DNA of 64,000 nucleotides from Pseudoteredinibacter isoporae_A (GTDB taxonomy: Bacteria; Pseudomonadota; Gammaproteobacteria; Pseudomonadales; Cellvibrionaceae), in contig NZ_BAABWJ010000011.1 in NCBI RefSeq assembly GCF_040372805.1, positions 62,001 through 126,000 of the forward strand, written 5' to 3'. How positions within the stretch are numbered: the first letter of the stretch is position 1; the number at the start of each line of letters is the position of its first letter. A program made the translations under genes and the position numbers. The notes under the pieces are model-generated. The model had not been told where the DNA came from. It saw only the letters and a list, made by a program, of their open reading frames with translations, and made no database searches. This document shows positions 1-8,313 of this stretch, piece after piece.

Positions 1-61
1 GCATTCACGTTTATACATTGCAGAGAGACCTGGTCGCTCAGGGCGTGTTATACGATGGCCA

Positions 62-322
62 CTAGAGGTCACAGTCCAGGCGCTGAGCTAAAAGCCTTCT
101 GCAGGCACTCATATTTGGCCAAAGAGCGCGGCAAGGGATACAAAGATCAACCAGTGAAGGATCATTCAGCACTAGGCTACGAAATTGTCTGACCAGGCCG
201 CATGTGCTGCAAGGTGATTTTTGGTTTTGGGAGATCCGTTGAATGATCGTTTCGGGATTCACCAGATCACCTCTGCATTTTTGGTTACTTTGATAAACCT
301 CAGATTTTAACGTCTTGACCAA
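62..322 (-). CDS. hypothetical small protein with two CxxC pairs
   Basis: An 86-residue open frame begins at a TTG codon. It carries two cysteine pairs (CSTC near residue 38 and CIPC near residue 61) that could form a zinc knuckle. I do not recognise the family. It lies alone in AT-rich, gene-poor DNA and has no clear ribosome binding site, so it may be a remnant or a chance frame. Confidence 0.25.
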   Translation of the reverse strand: MVKTLKSEVYQSNQKCRGDLVNPETIIQRISQNQKSPCSTCGLVRQFRSLVLNDPSLVDLCIPCRALWPNMSACRRLLAQRLDCDL

Positions 323-676
323 GAAGCTTATTCATGAATTCAGGCTATTGGGTCTTGCTGGATGCTATGTTTATATTCAGCCGATAGTAGTGCAGCGTTT
401 ATGGAGGAGTATGGTTGCTGGGTTGGGTTTTTCATTTAACGGGAAGATTTTCAGAGCAAGGGCAAATATTTAGCTTTACTCCGTATTTGTTGCGTGCATT
501 AAATCTGAGAGAGCTCTAGAGAAAACAACTTTGTTAATGAAAATGTCATCCTTTAACTAAAGCTCACAGCAAGAAGGCCGTACGGATATACAGCCATAAT
601 TTTAATGGGCACTATTTCTACATGTTCCTCATAATTGGGAATTAACAACTCATAAAACATAAGATTTTTAATATCA
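323..676. other. intergenic, AT-rich, no gene seen
   Basis: I see no open frame with a start, ribosome binding site and recognisable content here. The stretch is AT-rich and resembles decayed accessory DNA like its surroundings. Confidence 0.4.
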
Positions 677-847
677 ATGGCTTACATGTCAAAAGTTGCC
701 TCTCAAAAAACCACACAAGAGAGAATGCAAGGCGTAGCTAAATAAAAAGATTTAGACGCCAGGTCTCGCGAGCTTGGTATAATTGCACTAATTCTTGAAA
801 AAACTCTACTAAAACAATAAATTAGAGCTTTGGACAAAGGAATGTAG
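677..847 (+). pseudogene. decayed small gene with two in-frame TAA stops
   Basis: Reading from ATG 677 (or 686) gives a lysine-rich, protein-like frame interrupted by two TAA codons before the final TAG at 845-847. The stretches between the stops read as plausible protein (for example KDLDARSRELGIIALILEKT). The family is not recognised. The 128 bases that follow, up to 975, contain a GTTAGGGC sequence (958-965) that could mark the left cassette boundary of the next gene. Confidence 0.22.
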
Positions 848-975
848 CCAAGTATTTAAACGGACACCATCCTATTATTTCTGATATCCCCGAATTATTA
901 GATTATTAAGACGCGTCCGCTTTTTGGTTTTATTTATATTGGTTTGTTGAATACGCTGTTAGGGCAAGAAAACTG

Positions 976-1368
976 ATGAAAATTTATTATATTAATACTG
1001 ATTTAGAACTCGAATCACCAGAGGATTTAACCCCAATAGTTAATGAGTTTGGAGAGAGCGTATTCAACTTATATAACGGTGAGGGGCGTGGCCATTACTT
1101 AGCTACTTTTGAATCAAATCACAACTCAGGCAGCCCTGATGCTGTGATTCAGTTTCTCTGCGGCCTTGTTGAATCGTTTGAGCCTGAGGAGAGGAGGCTT
1201 TGGGATCAGTGCTATTCAAGAATATTTGATATTGGTTATGAAGGTGGAACCCATCGGCAAAGCTATACTGACGAAATTCGACCTGAAACATTGAGTAAGA
1301 TCGCTGCTTTAAATGCAAGTATAAGAATAACAGTTTATCCAATGGACACAGATTCAAGTGAAACTTAG
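976..1368 (+). CDS. hypothetical protein carried on an integron-type gene cassette
   Basis: This is a 130-residue acidic, soluble protein with no signal peptide or membrane segment and no family that I recognise. Position defines it: GTTAGGGC lies about 10 bases upstream of the start, and an attC-like recombination site begins two bases after the stop codon. One short promoterless gene followed directly by attC is the usual form of an integron cassette. Cassette genes often encode small proteins of unknown function, including toxin-antitoxin, immunity and stress proteins. No integrase gene is visible in the window, so this may be an orphan cassette inserted at a secondary site. Confidence 0.6.
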   Translation: MKIYYINTDLELESPEDLTPIVNEFGESVFNLYNGEGRGHYLATFESNHNSGSPDAVIQFLCGLVESFEPEERRLWDQCYSRIFDIGYEGGTHRQSYTDEIRPETLSKIAALNASIRITVYPMDTDSSET

Positions 1369-1370
1369 GC

Positions 1371-1451
1371 GCCCTAACAAGGACAGGCAAAACCGTCCGA
1401 AAAAGACGCGGTCTGGCTCGCTAACACTCGCTTTTTCTGCCGGCGTTAGGC
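1371..1451 (+). repeat. attC-like integron recombination site
   Basis: The left core-type site GCCCTAAC (1371-1378) and the right core site GTTAGGC (1445-1451) are near inverse complements. Between them GGCA (1386-1389) pairs with TGCC (1438-1441), and GAAAAAG (1399-1405) pairs perfectly with CTTTTTC (1431-1437). This gives the long imperfect hairpin with unpaired bases that attC sites form. The length of about 81 bp and the CTAACAA...GCGTTAGGC ends fit known attC sites. Single-strand folding was judged by eye. Confidence 0.62.
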
Positions 1452-1457
1452 ACTAGT

Positions 1458-1814
1458 ATGTACAAGAAAGATATTACGGTTGGCTATGTCTGTTTGGAGT
1501 GCTGTAAGGTGTTCAAAAACACATAAGTACATCCAAGACAAACAAGGCAATTGGCAACCCATAGACTACAAAGTTGTATGACCTCAATGTAATAGTGCTA
1601 TGTACGAAACAGGTACGGCATTTAAAGCTCCCAAAACTAAAGATGTAAAAGCTTGGACTAAACTACAACCACTATTTGAAAGTGGTTGAAAATTTAATCC
1701 AGATTTTGGTAGTCCATTTGTAGGGGCTGAGCCTACAACACAAAAAGCTCCAAAGTGCCACAGTCAGAATTTATAAAACTCGCGAGAAAAAGGTCAAAAA
1801 AATGCCTGGCTTAA
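1458..1814 (+). pseudogene. broken small protein with CxxC pairs (two frameshifts, two TGA codons)
   Basis: Starting at ATG 1458 the frame encodes a cysteine-containing N terminus. It shifts near 1520 into a second frame that reads GNWQPIDYKVV, then TGA (1579-1581) where a cysteine of a CPQC pair is expected. It continues as protein to a second TGA (1687-1689) in the context ESG-stop-KF, where tryptophan fits. A second shift near 1755 restores a basic tail ending at 1812-1814. The spacing of the CxxC pairs suggests a small zinc-binding protein. The several independent lesions make it a pseudogene. It follows the attC right end directly. Confidence 0.5.
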
Positions 1815-1829
1815 TAAGTAACTCTGGTC

Positions 1830-1985
1830 ATGGAGGCTGATAAACTTATTGCCATTAGAGCTGACAAAAGCGATGGGCGAGCTAAACAGGTTTTCCTAAC
1901 AGAGAAGGGACGTAGATTTTTGAAGAAAATTCTTCCCGGCTATTATCAGTTGATTGATCGGTTTATGGCGGATGCAGGCGAATGA
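1830..1985 (+). pseudogene. C-terminal fragment of a MarR-family regulator
   Basis: The 51-residue frame matches the wing and C-terminal dimerisation helices of MarR regulators: the DGRAKQVFLTEKGRRFLKK pattern followed by a long helix. The DNA-recognition helices are missing, so only the 3' part of a roughly 140-residue gene remains. Its stop overlaps the next start (ATGA at 1982-1985), which indicates an ancestral operon with the small membrane protein downstream. Confidence 0.6.
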
Positions 1986-2266
1986 ACAATAAGTTACTGC
2001 ATGCGTTCTGTATATGGCTGTGTGTCTATCCGACGGTGACGCTTTTGTTGTGGATTTTGGATAGATTGAATTTACCTCTTGCTATTGGGCTTAAATCGTT
2101 GCTCATGGCATCGATTCTGGTTTCGTTCATTTATTTCTTTATTGTCCCTTTTGTTGGATGTTGGCTCGCTATGTGTTGGTATTGCTGTGTTTACTGTATA
2201 TCAAGGGTGTCGTTGGTTGCTAGTGAGAGGTACTCTGCTTCTAGCTGGCGGATATGTTATTCATGA
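1982..2266 (+). pseudogene. small membrane protein (DUF2798-like), 3' end replaced
   Basis: The first 55-60 residues form two membrane segments with the pattern HAFCIWLCVYPTVTLLLW, typical of small proteins encoded beside MarR regulators. After about 2150 the frame turns into a cysteine/serine-rich sequence that is only the out-of-frame reading of the overlapping toxin-tail gene. I infer a recombination junction near 2140-2170 that cut the original gene and joined unrelated DNA. Confidence 0.45.
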
Positions 2267-2540
2267 AATAATTGATGAAGGCGAAACAGGAGAATGTGAC
2301 AATGGACAGTGTCCGGCTGCTGAGAATAATGATGATTGGGTTAGTCCTGTAGATGATGTTGGTCCAGATCCGTTAGACTACCCCGGTGAATCAGATGCAG
2401 ATAGAGATCCAAATAAAAAAGACTGCCAAGCTTTGAAAAACAGTATTTTAAAAACATGTTCTGGTTTAAAAGGGAGGAAGAAATTCTCATGTTGGGCTGC
2501 GGCAAGCAAGGCCTATAGACAATGTATGGGGTTGGAATAA
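2079..2540 (+). pseudogene. C-terminal remnant of a polymorphic (RHS-type) toxin
   Basis: The reading frame becomes protein-like from about 2155: a hydrophobic glycine-containing segment (GTLLLAGGYVIHE), an acidic proline-rich linker, then a compact tail with four cysteines (DCQALKNSILKTC, FSCWAAASKAYRQCMG). This tail resembles the extreme C termini of RHS/polymorphic toxins of Proteobacteria. No repeat, PAAR or secretion domain is present, so the gene is truncated at its 5' end. The start at 2079 is nominal because the first 25 residues overlap the disrupted membrane gene. The next gene starts two bases after its stop, as an immunity gene would. Confidence 0.45.
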
Positions 2541-2541
2541 T

Positions 2542-2868
2542 ATGAAAAATTTAGATGTGGGAAAAATTATCGCGAAGAGAGATCTTTTGTTTTCATTTAA
2601 AGAATCTAAAAATAAAAATAAATTAACAGTGGTCATTTCTGAGCCAAGAATGATCGAAAGTGATGAATTTGATTTTGATGTTGATCCAGGAGCGTCGGCT
2701 TGTACAGTAAAGATCTTGGGCCTTCCGGATGAATTTGTCGAAGAAGTACATGGTGCAGATTCCATTCAAGCTTTGTCATTTGCTATTGATATAGATGGTT
2801 ATCTTAGAAGGTTACAAAAGGATTATGATATTTATTGGGCAGATGGTGAGCCTTATTTTGATGATTGA
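2542..2868 (+). CDS. DUF6968-like protein, probable immunity protein
   Basis: This is a 108-residue acidic cytoplasmic protein. The pattern of an early beta strand, a CTVKILGL segment, then GADSIQALSFAIDI and a final helix resembles DUF6968, a family often encoded next to toxins. It starts one base after the toxin-tail stop, so the pair looks like a toxin C terminus with its cognate immunity gene. The immunity gene is intact while the toxin is truncated, as in orphan immunity genes kept after toxin loss. The assignment is by memory of the family pattern and context. Confidence 0.5.
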   Translation: MKNLDVGKIIAKRDLLFSFKESKNKNKLTVVISEPRMIESDEFDFDVDPGASACTVKILGLPDEFVEEVHGADSIQALSFAIDIDGYLRRLQKDYDIYWADGEPYFDD

Positions 2869-3295
2869 TGCTTAATTAAGCACGGTTGTTGAGCTGATCA
2901 ACAGCCTCCGGCACAATTCAATAGTCGTTGGGCTTTGTTTCGAGTATTTTAATGCCATGGCTGTGATAGTTGCATATTTTGAAGTGTGGGAGGTTAAGGT
3001 TTAGATTTCAGCCCGGTTAAACCACCAGCACCGGCTGACGGCACTACAAAAGGTCTGTAACCTGTGGACCATGTAGCACTACTAGGTAAGTGGAAAATAA
3101 TGATAGCGTCGGACCTCAGGGCTAAACTTCGTCGAGATGTGTTGTCGTCTTGAATAGGTAGGCCAATTCCTTTTGGTGAGCTTTAATAGTTATGGGTTTT
3201 ACTAGAAGGGAAGGAAGGCAAGTCTCCAGAGTCTTTTACACCAAGACTGTCGACGGTCTCTTTCTTCTACACTCGTGAAATGAAAACTTTTTGCT
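2869..3295. other. intergenic with a 14-bp palindrome
   Basis: The palindrome TGCTTAATTAAGCA (2869-2882) begins at the last base of the immunity-like gene's stop codon. A short protein-like stretch (PVKPPAPADGTTKGL) is readable near 3030-3060 but has no start. Nothing else is supported in these 427 bases. Confidence 0.4.
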
Positions 3296-5440
3296 CTACT
3301 CCCCCAAAACCAACTCCACAATCTCCTTTTTCGCTGCTATTTGAATGTCCATCAACACTTGCCCATCGCGAACGTCTGTCAAATAGTCAACTTCTTTCCC
3401 AAGCTTGCCCAACACTGTAAACGTTTCTGTATCTAAGTCATAAGACCACAGCTGGTTTTGGGTGGTGATGGCGTAGATTACGTTGCCATCCATCACAAAT
3501 GACTTGGCGTTTCCGCCAAGATTGTCGAGTGCTGTAATGTGCTGGTCTTCGATAGGGCCTGGGCGCCAGTATTGGTCGAGCATGTCTTTGTAGATTAACT
3601 GGCCGCTTGCGCTTGTTTTTGCCCACTTAACGATTTTGTCGCTGACGATTCGGTATTCGCCATTGCTTAAATCGTACTCTGCCAACTTCAATAGGCCATT
3701 GATGCGTGTCAGTATCAAGGCGTGATTGTTTTCACTGTCCCATTGATAAAAGAGGAGCGAAGGGTGTTTCATTGGAAAAGTTTTTTGGCGGGAATCCAGA
3801 AATACCTGAGTGAGTTGGTAGTTCACATTGATTAGTAGGCTTTGGCCATCAGCTGCCCATTCAATGCCACGGATATTACTGTCTATGGGAAAGTTGGTGA
3901 GTTGCTGGGCGCTTTCGCCATCGCTGATCCACAGTTGATCGTCGCCGGAACGTTCCGACCAGAAGGCAATCAGGTTGCCACTGGGCTGAAACTTCGCGTC
4001 GCCATCACCCAGGTTGGAACGTTCAAAGCTGGGATAGCCTTTTTGATTGGTTTGGGACAGCTGTTCAAGAGAGACGAGGCTGATGTCACTGTCGTAGGGG
4101 CCTTTCACCATCAGTACGCGTTTGCTGTCCGGGTGAAAAACGGGTTGAACCATCCTCTCGGAAAAGGGCAGGCTAATTTTTTTGACCTCACCTTCATAGG
4201 ACAAGGTAAAGAGTTGTTTGCCGGTGCTGAAAAGCAGTTGGTTTTCGAGAGGGCTGAAACTTGGAGAAACAGGGCGGGATGCGGGAATTTCCGCTGGGAG
4301 TTCAATCGGGTGACTGGAAAGAAGACGCCCATCGGTGTTGATCAGGTCCACATGCTGGGCACCATGGCGATCGAAGCGGGTAATGACGATCAGCTCTTTC
4401 TGGGGTGAATAGGCATAATCGATAATATTCCCTTCCTGCAGCGTATAGATCTCCGTGCTGTTGTTTTCGTCGATACGGTATTTGATGAGGTCTCTGCGAG
4501 CAGATTTTCGCTGTAACATCGCAATGCTGCCGTCATTCAGCCAGGTTGGTTTGCTCACGCTGGAGTTTTTACACTGCAATATCACCTCGGGCTCTTGCGG
4601 ACTGATGAGCGCTTTTTCAAAATCCAGTGTCACCAGGTCATAGCAGTTTTTTTCAATCACCGGTTGATCGCAGGCATTCGTGGCTAAAAACACCAGCTGT
4701 TTGCCATCGGCTGAAAAACTGTGCGGGCCATAGGCACCCCAGTTTTTAGTGAGCTGGGTTTCCTGCTGGCTGCGAATGTTTTTTGCCCAGATATTGTTCA
4801 CGCATAATTTATCTAAGAAACGATGAAAAACGATGTACTCGCCATCGGGTGTGTAGTTCGCATCAAATTCTTTGTCATCGGTTGCGGTGAGTGAGCGCAG
4901 AGCTTCGACGTTTAAGCTGGGGTGGGTTGAGGGCGTGAGAAATTGATAGACAACAACAGCCAATATTAGCAGTGCGGCCGTGACAGCTATCGGGAATAAG
5001 TGGGTACGGGCTGCTGTTGAGCGATGTGACGGATCAAGCGGGTTTGTATCACTGGCCAATTCACTTTTTTGCACACTGGGTGCTTCGCTCGGAATAGGAG
5101 CGAGGCTGATATCAGAGGAGTGATCCTGCCAGCGAACGTCGCATTCCAGGCTGTAACCTTGTTTGGCGTGTGTCTTGATGTAGACCTGAACCTTGCCATC
5201 GTCCCCCAGTGCTTTTCGGAGTTGGGCAATATTGCGTTGTAAGGTGTTGGGTGATGCCACGGTGTCTGGCCACACTTTCGCCAGCAACTCTTCATGGCCA
5301 ACGACCTTGCCTTGATGTTCCGCCAGATGCGTTAAAACGGCCAGGGCTTTGGGGGCAATGGTCTGGGATTGATTGTTCTGTGTTATTTGGTTTCTGGACA
5401 GGTCGATGAAAAAACCGCCTACCCAATACTGTGCCGCCAT
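3296..5440 (-). CDS. CadC/ToxR-like membrane-bound transcriptional regulator with TolB-like propeller
   Basis: Residues 1-100 form an OmpR/PhoB-type winged helix (PKALAVLTHLAEHQGKVV, then TLQRNIAQLRKALGDD and a KQGYSLE wing). A single membrane segment at about 148-169 is followed by some 540 residues of repeated TolB/WD40-like blades (FSADGKQLVFLA, FSPLENQLLFSTG) that would fold as a periplasmic beta-propeller. This is the one-component design of CadC and ToxR: periplasmic sensing and cytoplasmic DNA binding. I chose the ATG at 5440 because GAGG lies just before it and the winged helix starts there; an ATG at 5494 is possible. It is divergent from the esterase/propeller pair, its likely target. 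Confidence 0.85.
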   Translation of the reverse strand: MAAQYWVGGFFIDLSRNQITQNNQSQTIAPKALAVLTHLAEHQGKVVGHEELLAKVWPDTVASPNTLQRNIAQLRKALGDDGKVQVYIKTHAKQGYSLECDVRWQDHSSDISLAPIPSEAPSVQKSELASDTNPLDPSHRSTAARTHLFPIAVTAALLILAVVVYQFLTPSTHPSLNVEALRSLTATDDKEFDANYTPDGEYIVFHRFLDKLCVNNIWAKNIRSQQETQLTKNWGAYGPHSFSADGKQLVFLATNACDQPVIEKNCYDLVTLDFEKALISPQEPEVILQCKNSSVSKPTWLNDGSIAMLQRKSARRDLIKYRIDENNSTEIYTLQEGNIIDYAYSPQKELIVITRFDRHGAQHVDLINTDGRLLSSHPIELPAEIPASRPVSPSFSPLENQLLFSTGKQLFTLSYEGEVKKISLPFSERMVQPVFHPDSKRVLMVKGPYDSDISLVSLEQLSQTNQKGYPSFERSNLGDGDAKFQPSGNLIAFWSERSGDDQLWISDGESAQQLTNFPIDSNIRGIEWAADGQSLLINVNYQLTQVFLDSRQKTFPMKHPSLLFYQWDSENNHALILTRINGLLKLAEYDLSNGEYRIVSDKIVKWAKTSASGQLIYKDMLDQYWRPGPIEDQHITALDNLGGNAKSFVMDGNVIYAITTQNQLWSYDLDTETFTVLGKLGKEVDYLTDVRDGQVLMDIQIAAKKEIVELVLGE

Positions 5441-5681
5441 GTCGCCTCTATCAGGATAAAAACCGTTGCTGCTAAGGGGTTTAAGCAAAGGCATTCATCC
5501 TAGCATAAACCTTGATTTCAGCAATGCTCCAGCCCCTAAGTTTCTGATACACAAGGATTTTGTCCTTGTCAGGCAAATTTCAGGGAAAAATCAGCCGAAC
5601 ATCAAGCATTTCCATTTTGAATCGTTGACTCTTGCATTCGAACAATTCGTACAACAAGCGTCATGTTAGGAGCAGAGCGAT

Positions 5682-6551
5682 ATGAAGAAATGTTTAATCT
5701 TGGTTTTCTTGTTTTGGCTGTCTGGTGCCAGGGTTGAAGCCGCCGAATTTGCATCGTATGAGATCCCTCGGACCGAGGTCATTCCCATTCAGGATACTCA
5801 TGCCGGCAAGCAGTATGAGCTCTACGTAAAGTTGCCGGATAAATATCATGAAAAGCCGGATGCCCACTATCCGGTGATCTATTACACCGATGGCGTTTGG
5901 CATATCGAGCTGCTGTATGCAGCAACCGAGTTCTTGATGGAGGATGCCATCTTAGTGGGCATCTCCTGGCAGCAGGATATGAAAGAAGAGTTCAAAAAGA
6001 AGGGGGCTCATGTCAGTCGTTTCTGGGATTACTCCGTAAGGGAATCGAAAGACCCGGAGCGCCAAGCCAAATATCAATTTGGTCAGGCGGGCAATCACTT
6101 GGCCTTTCTCCGCAAAGATGTGATTCCTTATGTGGAAAACCGCTATCGCACACAAGCGGACAACCGCAGCTACTTTGGCTATTCGCTTGGCGGTGTGTTC
6201 GGTTCCTACGTTTTATTGGCCCAGCCTGATACGTTTAAAAACTACATTCTTGGCAGCCCGTCGCTGAAGGGTGATATCCCGACGATGGTGAAATTGAGTG
6301 CATCTTCATTGAAACCTCTCAATGCCAATGTCTTTATTTCCTACGGCTCGCTTGAAAACGAATTGGCGGAGTATGTCGAGGAATTCATCACGTTGTTGAA
6401 ACAGCGGAATGATGACAGCCTAATGTTGGAACAGGTTGTGATTGACGGGGATCATCAGAGAGCTTCACCGCCTACCGCTATTCGAGCGTTGAACTGGTTG
6501 CATGGCCTGCAAACGCCTTTGGATGCTAAGCAAGCAGAGGGGGAGCAATGA
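5682..6551 (+). CDS. secreted alpha/beta hydrolase (esterase D / IroE-like)
   Basis: A signal peptide (about residues 1-20) precedes an alpha/beta-hydrolase fold of the putative-esterase family. The nucleophile elbow is GYSLGG with Ser168, and a C-terminal DGDH provides the likely catalytic His. Such proteins hydrolyse esters, including siderophore or acyl esters, in the periplasm; the substrate cannot be read from sequence. A clear ribosome binding site (TAGGAG) precedes ATG 5682. The stop overlaps the next start (ATGA), so it is translationally coupled to the propeller protein downstream. It is divergent from the CadC-like regulator. Confidence 0.8.
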   Translation: MKKCLILVFLFWLSGARVEAAEFASYEIPRTEVIPIQDTHAGKQYELYVKLPDKYHEKPDAHYPVIYYTDGVWHIELLYAATEFLMEDAILVGISWQQDMKEEFKKKGAHVSRFWDYSVRESKDPERQAKYQFGQAGNHLAFLRKDVIPYVENRYRTQADNRSYFGYSLGGVFGSYVLLAQPDTFKNYILGSPSLKGDIPTMVKLSASSLKPLNANVFISYGSLENELAEYVEEFITLLKQRNDDSLMLEQVVIDGDHQRASPPTAIRALNWLHGLQTPLDAKQAEGEQ

Positions 6552-7432
6552 AACTCGTGTTTTCCTTACTGCTGTGTTCGGCGCTCGGACACAGTGTTTA
6601 CAGCTATGGCGACGACGAATTTCCGACCTTAACAGGCCCCTATATGGGGCAGAAACCGCCCGGGATGAAGGCTGAGCCTTTTGCGCCAGGCATTATTTCA
6701 ACGTCAGGTTGGGAAATTGAAGCTATGTTTGCCCCGGGAATGACAGAGTTCTATTTCACCACGCGAGGCGGCAAGCGCGTTCGCCCAACGGTGATCGGCT
6801 TTCGTCAACACGATAACGTCTGGCGCAAATACTTGGAATTTACGCGTGATGGCGAAGTAACGTTTTCACCCGATGGTCAGCGCATGCACATGGCTGAGGG
6901 GTATCGGGACCGAGTGGCTGACGATTGGTCAGAACGCAAAAGCCTTGGCCCCATGTTTGAGCGAGAGGATTGGGGCATTATGCGCCTGACAGCTTCGGCA
7001 CAGGGTACGTATGTGTTTGATGACTATAAGAGTGGAGATGTTATCCGCGTGTCGAGAATTGACGGCGGCGTGCGACAGGCTCCTGTTCAACTGCCTGCTG
7101 TGGTGAATAGCGGGCGGTGGACAGCTCACCCCTTCATTGCGCCCGATGAAAGCTATTTGATATGGGACAGTGAGCGGGAAGGTGGTTACGGCGAATCAGA
7201 TCTCTACATCAGTTTTCGTCAATCTGACGGCGCCTGGGGGCCCGCAATCAATATGGGGGACGCTGTGAACTCCGATAAATGGGATGCGTACGCGAGTGTC
7301 ACCCCAGACGGTAAATACATACTCTTCAACCGAAGCATTGATGATGACGACAATGTCGATATTTACTGGATCGATGCGCGCATCATCGACGTGCTACGGG
7401 CCAAATCCGACGCTCTCCTTGAACCCTTGTAG
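6548..7432 (+). CDS. secreted WD40-like (PD40) beta-propeller protein
   Basis: The 294-residue protein has a signal peptide (about residues 1-19) and several TolB/PD40 blades ending in motifs such as FSPDGQRMHMA, IAPDESYLIWDSE and VTPDGKYILFNRS. It probably acts in the periplasm as a binding or scaffold protein. It overlaps the esterase gene by four bases. The same blade type occurs in the sensor half of the divergent regulator, which suggests the three genes handle a common ligand or partner; that link is inference. Confidence 0.72.
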   Translation: MKLVFSLLLCSALGHSVYSYGDDEFPTLTGPYMGQKPPGMKAEPFAPGIISTSGWEIEAMFAPGMTEFYFTTRGGKRVRPTVIGFRQHDNVWRKYLEFTRDGEVTFSPDGQRMHMAEGYRDRVADDWSERKSLGPMFEREDWGIMRLTASAQGTYVFDDYKSGDVIRVSRIDGGVRQAPVQLPAVVNSGRWTAHPFIAPDESYLIWDSEREGGYGESDLYISFRQSDGAWGPAINMGDAVNSDKWDAYASVTPDGKYILFNRSIDDDDNVDIYWIDARIIDVLRAKSDALLEPL

Positions 7433-7504
7433 CTTGCCTTGCAAATCCTGAAGCTCCGTTATTCAATGATCGTTTGTTTAACGAATTGAGTGAAGGCGAC
7501 GGGG

Positions 7505-8215
7505 ATGAAAACAATTGGCTTGCTGGGCGGAATGAGTTGGGAAAGTACTGCGCTGTATTACCGGGTTATTAATGAATCGGTAAAACAGAAGCTGGGCGGC
7601 TTGCATTCCGCAAAGATTGCCATGGTCAGTGTGGATTTCGCGCCGATAGAGCGATGCCAACATCGTGGAGACTGGCCAGCAACGGCCGAACAATTGAGTA
7701 AAGCCGCTCAGCAGGTTGAAGCCGCAGGTGCTGATTTTTTGCTTATCTGCACCAACACTATGCATAAAGTCGCGGACGATATCGCCGCCGCGATTCAGAT
7801 TCCTTTGTTACACATTGCGGATGCAACGGCCGAGGTATTGAAAGCCAAGGGTATCGCCAAAGTAGGTTTGTTAGGGACGGCTTTCACCATGGAGCAGGCC
7901 TTTTACAAGGATCGGCTGGCGGATAAATTTGGTTTTCAAGTGCTCGTGCCCAATGACAGTGATAGGGCTATTGTTCATAGGGTTATTTACGAAGAACTGT
8001 GTCAGGGGAACATACAGAATACCTCCAAGCAGGAATACCTGCGAATCGTGGAGCAGCTGGCCGCGGATGGTGCCGAAGCGGTGATTCTCGGTTGCACGGA
8101 GATTGGCATGTTGATAACACAGGAGGACACCCAGGTATCATTGTTGGACACCACGTTGATTCACGCCGAGCACGCCGTTATCAACGCTGTGAAAGACGGG
8201 ACGTCTGGGGAATAA
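7505..8215 (+). CDS. aspartate/glutamate racemase family protein
   Basis: A cofactor-independent amino-acid racemase of the YgeA/RacX type. The N-terminal KTIGLLGGMSWEST is the family signature. The two catalytic cysteines lie in ICTNTMHK and LGCTEIG, so both acid-base residues are present. Length (about 236 residues) is normal. I chose ATG 7505 over the upstream GTG 7490 because the conserved sequence starts there and GAAGG is well spaced before it. The enzyme is cytoplasmic and would supply D-amino acids or recycle them. Confidence 0.85.
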   Translation: MKTIGLLGGMSWESTALYYRVINESVKQKLGGLHSAKIAMVSVDFAPIERCQHRGDWPATAEQLSKAAQQVEAAGADFLLICTNTMHKVADDIAAAIQIPLLHIADATAEVLKAKGIAKVGLLGTAFTMEQAFYKDRLADKFGFQVLVPNDSDRAIVHRVIYEELCQGNIQNTSKQEYLRIVEQLAADGAEAVILGCTEIGMLITQEDTQVSLLDTTLIHAEHAVINAVKDGTSGE

Positions 8216-8313
8216 AGCTTTCACAGTAAATTGAACTCACCGATATAGATTTGTGATAAGTCGCTCTGAGATCTGTTTAGCATTTGCCAAATAACAAATG
8301 TTGGGGAGGTCTT

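Noticed and set aside
1579..1689. Selenocysteine or other TGA recoding
   Set aside because: TGA stands at both a Cys-like and a Trp-like position and the same gene has two frameshifts and no visible SECIS-like hairpin, so a pseudogene is simpler.
3842..4408. 188-residue plus-strand frame inside the CadC-like gene
   Set aside because: Shadow of the large minus-strand gene; no ribosome binding site or family pattern.
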